A stretch of DNA of 11,146 nucleotides from positions 1 through 11,146 of the forward strand of contig WAJW01000013.1 of NCBI GenBank assembly GCA_015523685.1, in the 5' to 3' direction. The translations under genes were made by a program, and so were the position numbers. Source of the stretch: Archaeoglobaceae archaeon (GTDB lineage Archaea; Halobacteriota; Archaeoglobi; Archaeoglobales; JdFR-42). The notes under the pieces are model-generated. The model did not search any database. It saw nothing but the letters and a program-made list of their open reading frames with translations, and was not told the DNA's origin. Shown here one piece after another: positions 7,421 to 11,146 of the stretch (positions are counted from its first letter, which is position 1; every line of letters starts with the position of its first letter).

Positions 7421-8352
7421 GTGAAAAGGCCTTATCTCCTGGTTTCGTTTTGGGAATAATAGTGCTTGCGATCTATGCGTTGTATCCGGCAGTAACGGGT
7501 GACTCATACATTCTGAGAGTTTTCATCCTCATTCATATTTTTGCAATTCTTGCTGCAAGCATGGACATAATTGTGGGCTACACGGGTCAGCTGACCGCCG
7601 GACACACCGCTATATGGGGCTGGGGTGCTTTCTTCTCAGCATGGTCGATAATGTATGCCGGCCTTCATCCCTTTGCATCAATATTTGTCGCCGGTGCTGT
7701 TGGAGCGGTTCTGGGCCTCGGTATAGGTATTTTATGCCTTAGATTCAGATATCTCCTGCTGACCCTTGTAACGTTCTCAATCCTCATCCTTTCCTATGCC
7801 CTGGCAAGGCATTTCGCACAGTATACGGGAGGAGAACTGGGGATTCATGGAGTTCCAGAACTTGCATCCAGCAAGATTATTATTTTCTATGTCAGTCTTG
7901 CATTCCTTGTTGCAACAATAGTCATCCTTCAGATGATCGGAAGGTCTGAGATAGGGCTTAGAATGAGAGCCCTGAAAGATACGGAAGAGGGCGCGAAAGT
8001 TCTGGGTGTGGATGTGGTGAAATACAAGGTGATGGCCAATGTAATAGGCTCATTCTTTGCGGGAATTGCAGGAGGACTGTACACCACATACATCGGCGGT
8101 GTCGGGGCAAGCATATTCTTTGTTGACCATCTCCTCAGACTTATACTGATGTGGGGAATAGGAGGTGGGGGTACAATAATAGGCCCGGCAATCGGGGCGT
8201 ACGTTATAATGCTTCTGGGAGAGTACCTGAGATTCATAGAGGAGTACAGGCTTATTCTGTTCGGCATAGTACTGATAATTATCCTCAGAATATTTCCAGA
8301 GGGCATTTATGGCTTTATAAGAAAGCTGATTTACAGGGGGGAAAGACACTGA
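7417..8352 (+). CDS. livM: Liv-type ABC transporter permease, LivM subunit
   Basis: 311 residues when started at the ATG at 7417, which overlaps the livH stop (ATGA) and follows GAGAGG. An in-frame ATG at 7258 would add 53 unlikely residues translated from inside livH and is rejected. The conserved LivM stretch GYTGQLTAGHTAIWGWGAF and the EAA-like loop GLRMRALKDTEEGAKVLGVDV are clear; about eight to ten hydrophobic segments span the protein. It pairs with LivH and is contacted by LivG and LivF. The C-terminus, with IFPEGIYGFIRK, is typical. It lacks the long N-terminal extension of enterobacterial LivM, which is normal for archaeal and many bacterial members. Confidence 0.92.
   Translation: MSEKALSPGFVLGIIVLAIYALYPAVTGDSYILRVFILIHIFAILAASMDIIVGYTGQLTAGHTAIWGWGAFFSAWSIMYAGLHPFASIFVAGAVGAVLGLGIGILCLRFRYLLLTLVTFSILILSYALARHFAQYTGGELGIHGVPELASSKIIIFYVSLAFLVATIVILQMIGRSEIGLRMRALKDTEEGAKVLGVDVVKYKVMANVIGSFFAGIAGGLYTTYIGGVGASIFFVDHLLRLILMWGIGGGGTIIGPAIGAYVIMLLGEYLRFIEEYRLILFGIVLIIILRIFPEGIYGFIRKLIYRGERH
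8336..8351 (+). promoter_or_regulatory. G-rich ribosome site and CTG start of livG
   Basis: GGGGGG at 8336-8341 is followed after 7 bases by CTG at 8349-8351, whose last two bases are the first two of the livM stop TGA. This is the only arrangement that keeps the full N-terminal strand of LivG. Coupled re-initiation after livM could help use the weak codon. Confidence 0.45.
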
Positions 8353-9056
8353 GCTCAATTCTTGAGGTGAAGGACCTTGTGAAGAAATTTGAGGGTGTTG
8401 TTGCAGTGGATCACGTCAGCCTTACCGTTGACGAGGGAGAAATTGTGGGGATCATTGGACCCAATGGCTCCGGAAAGACAACCACCCTCAACCTGATAAA
8501 CCGCCTCATAGATCATGACGAAGGTGAGATCATCTTCAGGGGCAAATCCATTTCGAGGGCAAAAACCCATGAGACCGCTCTTCTGGGAATGGGGAGAACT
8601 TTCCAGATAACCCGGCTTTTCAGGAATCTAACCGTAATGGAGAACACAATGGTTCCAGTTGTGGATATAGACAGATCGGAAAGGCAGAAAAGAGCCATCA
8701 AATGGTTAAAATTTGTTGGACTTTATCACCTGAGAAATGAGCTTGCTCAGAATCTTTCAGGGGGCCAGCAGAAACTTCTCGAAATTGCAAGGACGATGGT
8801 AATGGAGCCCGTATTTCTCCTCATGGACGAACCATTCGCAGGAGTGCATCATTCCATAGTTTCCAGGATCATTCAGGTCATAGAAGAACTCAGGAAGGAG
8901 GGAAGAACATTTCTCATAGTGAGCCATGATATCCACACGATATTTGGTCTGTGCGACAGGATGATCGTGATGAACGAAGGGAAGAAAATCGCAGAAGGTG
9001 ATCCTGATGAAATCAGGCGTGACAGGGAGATAATAAGGGTCTATCTCGGGGTGTGA
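8349..9056 (+). CDS. livG: Liv-type ABC transporter ATPase, LivG subunit, probable CTG start
   Basis: 235 residues if started at the CTG at 8349. The frame is open further upstream inside livM, but no ATG, GTG or TTG occurs near the expected start. The CTG overlaps the livM TGA as CTGA, mimicking the ATGA junction of livH-livM, and six G at 8336-8341 sit 7 bases before it. It yields (M)SSILEVKDLVKKF, matching the usual LivG beginning. A GTG at 8367 would lose the first beta strand. Numbered from the CTG: Walker A GPNGSGKTT 37-45, Q-loop Gln86, signature LSGGQ 136-140, Walker B ending Asp160-Glu161, switch His193. The D-loop region reads FAGVHHS rather than the common AAGLNP, a small deviation. 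It energises LivHM together with LivF. Confidence 0.9.
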   Translation: MSSILEVKDLVKKFEGVVAVDHVSLTVDEGEIVGIIGPNGSGKTTTLNLINRLIDHDEGEIIFRGKSISRAKTHETALLGMGRTFQITRLFRNLTVMENTMVPVVDIDRSERQKRAIKWLKFVGLYHLRNELAQNLSGGQQKLLEIARTMVMEPVFLLMDEPFAGVHHSIVSRIIQVIEELRKEGRTFLIVSHDIHTIFGLCDRMIVMNEGKKIAEGDPDEIRRDREIIRVYLGV

Positions 9057-9060
9057 TGCG

Positions 9061-9777
9061 ATGCTCAGGGTGGAAAACCTTCATTCAGGATATTACACGG
9101 ACATCAACGTTCTCTCTGGTATAGATCTTGAAGCAAAAAAGGGGCTTGTCACAACGGTCCTTGGACCAAACGGAAGCGGAAAATCAACCCTGCTCAAAAC
9201 CATCTATGGTTATCTGAAACCCTTTGATGGCAGGGTTATCTTCAGGGGTGAAGATATAACCGGAATGGAACCCCACACCATGATAGAAAGGGGCATAGCA
9301 TACATCTCCCAAGAACATGGGATATTTCACCGTCTCACAGTGGAGGAAAATCTAAGGTCAGGACTGTGGATATACAGGAAGAACAGACAGGAGGTTCAGG
9401 AGAGGATCAATTCAATTTACGAGCGATTTCCAGTACTGAAAGAGAAAAAAGATGTCAAGGCGGGTTTTCTGAGTGGTGGTCAGCAGAAGCTTCTTCAGTT
9501 CAGCATGAATCTCCTGACAGATCCGGAAGTTTTTTTGATTGATGAGCCAACAGCGGGACTGTCTCCCCTGCTGAGTGAGGAAATATACTCCATAATTGAT
9601 TCGATAACCCGGGAGGGCAAAACAATACTTCTTGTGGAGCAGAATATAAGAAAGGCCCTTGAGGTCTCTGATTATATTTACGTGCTTGAACTGGGTAAGA
9701 TAAGATACAGTGGCTCGAGAGATGACTTTGAAACAGGCCTGAAAGAAATTCTAACTCTCTGGGGATTCGAACAGTAA
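9061..9777 (+). CDS. livF: Liv-type ABC transporter ATPase, LivF subunit
   Basis: 238 residues, typical for LivF. Walker A GPNGSGKST is at 35-43, Q-loop Gln84 lies in YISQEHGIF, the signature LSGGQ is at 137-141 and Walker B ends in Asp161-Glu162. The switch position is Gln194 in LVEQN instead of His; this is the normal state of the LivF group and helps tell it from LivG. The ATG at 9061 is 4 bases after the livG stop, with a GGGGTGTGA ribosome site inside the end of livG. It closes the five-gene transporter operon. Confidence 0.94.
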   Translation: MLRVENLHSGYYTDINVLSGIDLEAKKGLVTTVLGPNGSGKSTLLKTIYGYLKPFDGRVIFRGEDITGMEPHTMIERGIAYISQEHGIFHRLTVEENLRSGLWIYRKNRQEVQERINSIYERFPVLKEKKDVKAGFLSGGQQKLLQFSMNLLTDPEVFLIDEPTAGLSPLLSEEIYSIIDSITREGKTILLVEQNIRKALEVSDYIYVLELGKIRYSGSRDDFETGLKEILTLWGFEQ

Positions 9778-9834
9778 AAGAAATACTTTCACTCCGTAGC
9801 TATTTTTGAAATTCCCTTAAGTCCACGTGAGTCC
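9778..9834 (+). promoter_or_regulatory. Short gap with a possible TATA box for the nuclease gene
   Basis: CTATTTTTGA at 9800-9809 is TATA-like and about 30 bp before the ATG at 9835, fitting a leaderless or nearly leaderless message. The same T-run could end the liv transcript. There is no clear ribosome site before 9835; only GTGAG at 9827-9831. Confidence 0.3.
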
Positions 9835-10395
9835 ATGCGTAATAAATTTCCTGTGTCCTTCCTCAGCATAATGGCATTCTGTGAAGTACAGCTGTATCTC
9901 AGGGAAGCCATGGGGATAAAGGTTATTTCAAAGAGGATGACTGAAGGAATTCGCGAGCATGAAAAGGTGAACAGAGACCTTATTCCAGAAAGAACAATGA
10001 CCCTGAATGATGCCTTTGAAATATCCATCCGCGACGGCATTTCGATGAGAGCAAGAGAGGTTTTCACGGCAGGAAAGTTTCTGTACGGATACATGGATGA
10101 GCTAATTATAATGCCAGGAGCGATGATCGTGATAGAGGATAAAACCTCACACATGGCCGGAAAAGGCAGTATACTTCAGGTTCTCGGTTACTGCATGACC
10201 CTCTCGGAAAGATTCCCCCGATGCAATCTATTCTGGGCGGTGAGAAAGATTCCCGATATGAAAATTCTTGAGATGGGTACTTTTAAATCAGGAGATTACA
10301 GCAAGGTGCTGAAAAAAATAAGAAGGATCAGGGAAATTCTGATAGAAAAGAACCCTGAATTCCACGGAAACAGAAAAAAAATGCTTGCTCTGTAA
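9835..10395 (+). CDS. RecB/Cas4-like PD-(D/E)XK nuclease, stand-alone
   Basis: 186 residues. The order of motifs fits the Cas4/Dna2/RecB nuclease fold: Cys16 in an N-terminal helix (FCEVQLYLRE), His42 in EGIREHE, Glu75, Asp88 in GYMDEL, Glu101-x-Lys103 in VIEDKT, and Gln115-x3-Tyr119 in QVLGYC. These would form the metal-dependent DNA-cutting centre. Cas4 proteins usually carry three more cysteines near the C-terminus that hold an iron-sulfur cluster; only Cys120 and Cys210-like positions would be candidates and the C-terminal group is absent here, so a cluster is unlikely. No cas1, cas2 or repeats are near. It follows livF by 57 bp but is unlikely to share its function. Role in repair or defence is unknown. 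The start at 9835 is the first ATG, with no strong ribosome site. Confidence 0.7.
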   Translation: MRNKFPVSFLSIMAFCEVQLYLREAMGIKVISKRMTEGIREHEKVNRDLIPERTMTLNDAFEISIRDGISMRAREVFTAGKFLYGYMDELIIMPGAMIVIEDKTSHMAGKGSILQVLGYCMTLSERFPRCNLFWAVRKIPDMKILEMGTFKSGDYSKVLKKIRRIREILIEKNPEFHGNRKKMLAL

Positions 10396-10433
10396 TTTAA
10401 ATAAGGTATGTCGCTTTTTCCACTAAAAGGGTA
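10396..10433. terminator. Convergent intergenic gap, weak oligo-T on both strands
   Basis: Between the nuclease and the DUF2769 gene there are 38 bp. The plus strand has TTTTT at 10415-10419 and the minus strand has CCCTTTT from 10431 downward. Both could serve as archaeal oligo-T terminators for the two genes that meet here, but each is short. Confidence 0.3.
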
Positions 10434-10727
10434 TCATTCCATACCTGCCTGTTCTCTACCACTACCCCTAGTACAGTAATATTCCCATCTCAGCGACATC
10501 ATCTCTGTTACGGGACAGTTGGGACATAAACACCCCTTTTCCTCTTTTATAATCGAGCTGGAGCCTGTTGCACAGAAAACAAGCTCGGTTTCACCTGTCC
10601 CGGTGTAGCTCGGGCACTCTCCACAGTAATTTTTGCATATTCCCTTCAACTCTTCAAGTCTCTTCATCATTTCCTCTTTGGACATGTCCTTCATCATTTC
10701 CATTTTCTCTTCAAAACTTCCTTCCAT
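10434..10727 (-). CDS. DUF2769-type cysteine-rich small protein
   Basis: 97 residues. A Met/Glu/Lys-rich amphipathic helix (residues 1-28) is followed by a cysteine module: C31-x3-C35-x2-C38, C52 in VFCATG, then C66-x-C68-x2-C71 in GCLCPNCPV, and C85 in YYC. Eight cysteines in this order match DUF2769, a small archaeal family of unknown function that probably binds metal or an iron-sulfur cluster. The frame is open up to 10850, but the ATG at 10727 is chosen because GGAGG lies 7 bases before it and a TATA box sits about 40 bp upstream. It is cytoplasmic by lack of signal sequence and stands alone, convergent with the nuclease. Confidence 0.82.
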   Translation of the reverse strand: MEGSFEEKMEMMKDMSKEEMMKRLEELKGICKNYCGECPSYTGTGETELVFCATGSSSIIKEEKGCLCPNCPVTEMMSLRWEYYCTRGSGREQAGME

Positions 10728-10760
10728 CTGGAATCCTCCAACTGAATATATGAATGTCAT

Positions 10761-10773
10761 TATTATATAAAAT
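10761..10773 (-). promoter_or_regulatory. TATA box of the DUF2769 gene
   Basis: On the minus strand this is AATTTTATATAATA-like, with TTTATATAATA as the core. It is centred about 40 bp before the ATG at 10727, predicting transcription from near 10741, just ahead of the GGAGG ribosome site. This supports the short 97-residue product over the longer frame. Confidence 0.6.
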
Positions 10774-10794
10774 TTATCTGCGGTAATTGACGGA

Positions 10795-10803
10795 TTATTT
10801 ATG
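10795..10803 (+). promoter_or_regulatory. Possible divergent TATA box for the right-edge gene
   Basis: TTATTTATG resembles the livK TATA element. Its centre is about 28 bp before the ATG at 10827, the distance expected for a leaderless start. It would give a divergent promoter pair with the DUF2769 gene. The match is modest. Confidence 0.3.
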
Positions 10804-10935
10804 CCTTTACAGAAATACTGGCAGCAATGCAGGATTCTCCTGAGCCACATCAGTTGTATACGGAAAGACTGTCACTCCACCTGATTTGCATTTCAGACTG
10901 GCCGGTCTCTCTGCATTGAGATAGACCCAGGATAT

Positions 10936-11146
10936 TTGAGAAAGATTTTTATTGCAGACAGAACAGGAATCTCTGTGGAAGAACTTTACAGAATCTTAAC
11001 AGATTCGAAGAGCGGTAAAACTCTTGTCCTTGACCCCAGACCCATGTTTACCTCTTTCCTTGGAGATGACGTGATTGAACTCTTCTCTTCTGTGGATGAG
11101 GCTATCACCCTTGGCAGTGCTCATTCTGTAACCGGAGACCCATTAT
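10936..11146 (+). CDS. Unrecognised protein, 3'-truncated by the window edge, start uncertain
   Basis: The frame is open from 10885 to the last base and reads like real protein: DPGYLRKIFIADRTGISVEE, then LVLDPRPMFTSFLGDDV and VDEAITLGSAHSVTGDP. I do not recognise the family. No ATG precedes codon 11041; possible starts are TTG at 10936 (after AGGAT), GTG at 10975, or a start further upstream joined by a frameshift. One option is the ATG at 10827, which opens a 30-codon frame (MQDSPEPHQLYTERLSLHL...) 27 bp after a TATA-like site and would join this frame if a TC repeat at 10906-10912 were one unit longer. Whether the gene is intact with a rare start or damaged at its 5' end cannot be settled here. 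Confidence 0.5.
   Translation, partial: MRKIFIADRTGISVEELYRILTDSKSGKTLVLDPRPMFTSFLGDDVIELFSSVDEAITLGSAHSVTGDPL

Noticed and set aside
8151..8348. Longer N-terminus for livG starting at the ATG at 8151
   Set aside because: It would add 66 residues read out of frame from livM, rich in Arg and Gly, with no similarity to LivG starts.
9640..9645. Loss of the switch histidine in LivF (Gln in LVEQN)
   Set aside because: Gln at this place is the usual state of the LivF group, not a defect.
9789..10154. 121-codon minus-strand ORF opposite the Cas4-like gene
   Set aside because: The plus-strand frame carries ordered nuclease motifs; the minus-strand product is a Ser/Ile-rich shadow.
10728..10850. 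Longer 138-residue form of the DUF2769 protein starting at 10850
   Set aside because: The extension runs across the TATA box and ribosome site of the 10727 start and adds sequence unlike the family.

Overview
The window looks like chromosomal DNA from a euryarchaeon, most likely of the Archaeoglobus/Ferroglobus/Geoglobus kind. That placement is an inference. It rests on a DUF373 membrane protein (an archaeal family), a DUF2769 cysteine-rich protein (familiar from methanogens and Archaeoglobales), AT-rich TATA boxes about 25-35 bp upstream of starts, archaeal-type GGAGG/GGTGAT ribosome sites, and beta-oxidation genes beside a branched-chain-amino-acid-type (Liv) ABC importer. I saw no rRNA, tRNA, CRISPR array, insertion sequence or phage gene.

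Layout. (1) 1-1637, plus strand: a 5'-truncated FtsX/MacB-type permease followed by its ATPase, probably a small ABC export or lipoprotein-handling unit. (2) 1610-2719, minus strand: a DUF373 six-helix membrane protein that overlaps the ATPase gene tail to tail by 28 bp. (3) 2798-4461, minus strand: a two-gene operon of 3-hydroxyacyl-CoA dehydrogenase then enoyl-CoA hydratase, which catalyse consecutive beta-oxidation steps. (4) 4462-5238: a long region with no intact gene. It holds what looks like a decayed small reading frame, a second tiny ORF, an imperfect inverted repeat and the promoter of the next operon. (5) 5239-9777, plus strand: a complete, tightly packed ABC importer in the order livK-livH-livM-livG-livF. 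The livG gene has no ATG, GTG or TTG at the expected place and probably starts at a CTG overlapping the livM stop. (6) 9835-10395, plus strand: a single-domain RecB/Cas4-like nuclease with no CRISPR context. (7) 10434-10727, minus strand: a DUF2769 eight-cysteine protein, convergent with the nuclease. (8) about 10936-11146, plus strand: the 5' part of an unrecognised gene that runs off the window, with an unclear start.

How the genes may work together. The Liv system would bring an amino acid or small organic/aromatic acid across the membrane. The neighbouring hydratase and dehydrogenase could oxidise acyl-CoA intermediates derived from such a substrate. The two operons are divergent and share the 777-bp spacer, so common regulation is possible but not shown. 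No wholly new multi-gene system is evident. The observations most worth checking are the CTG start of livG, the orphan Cas4-like nuclease, the gene relic in the spacer, and the possible frameshift at the right edge.
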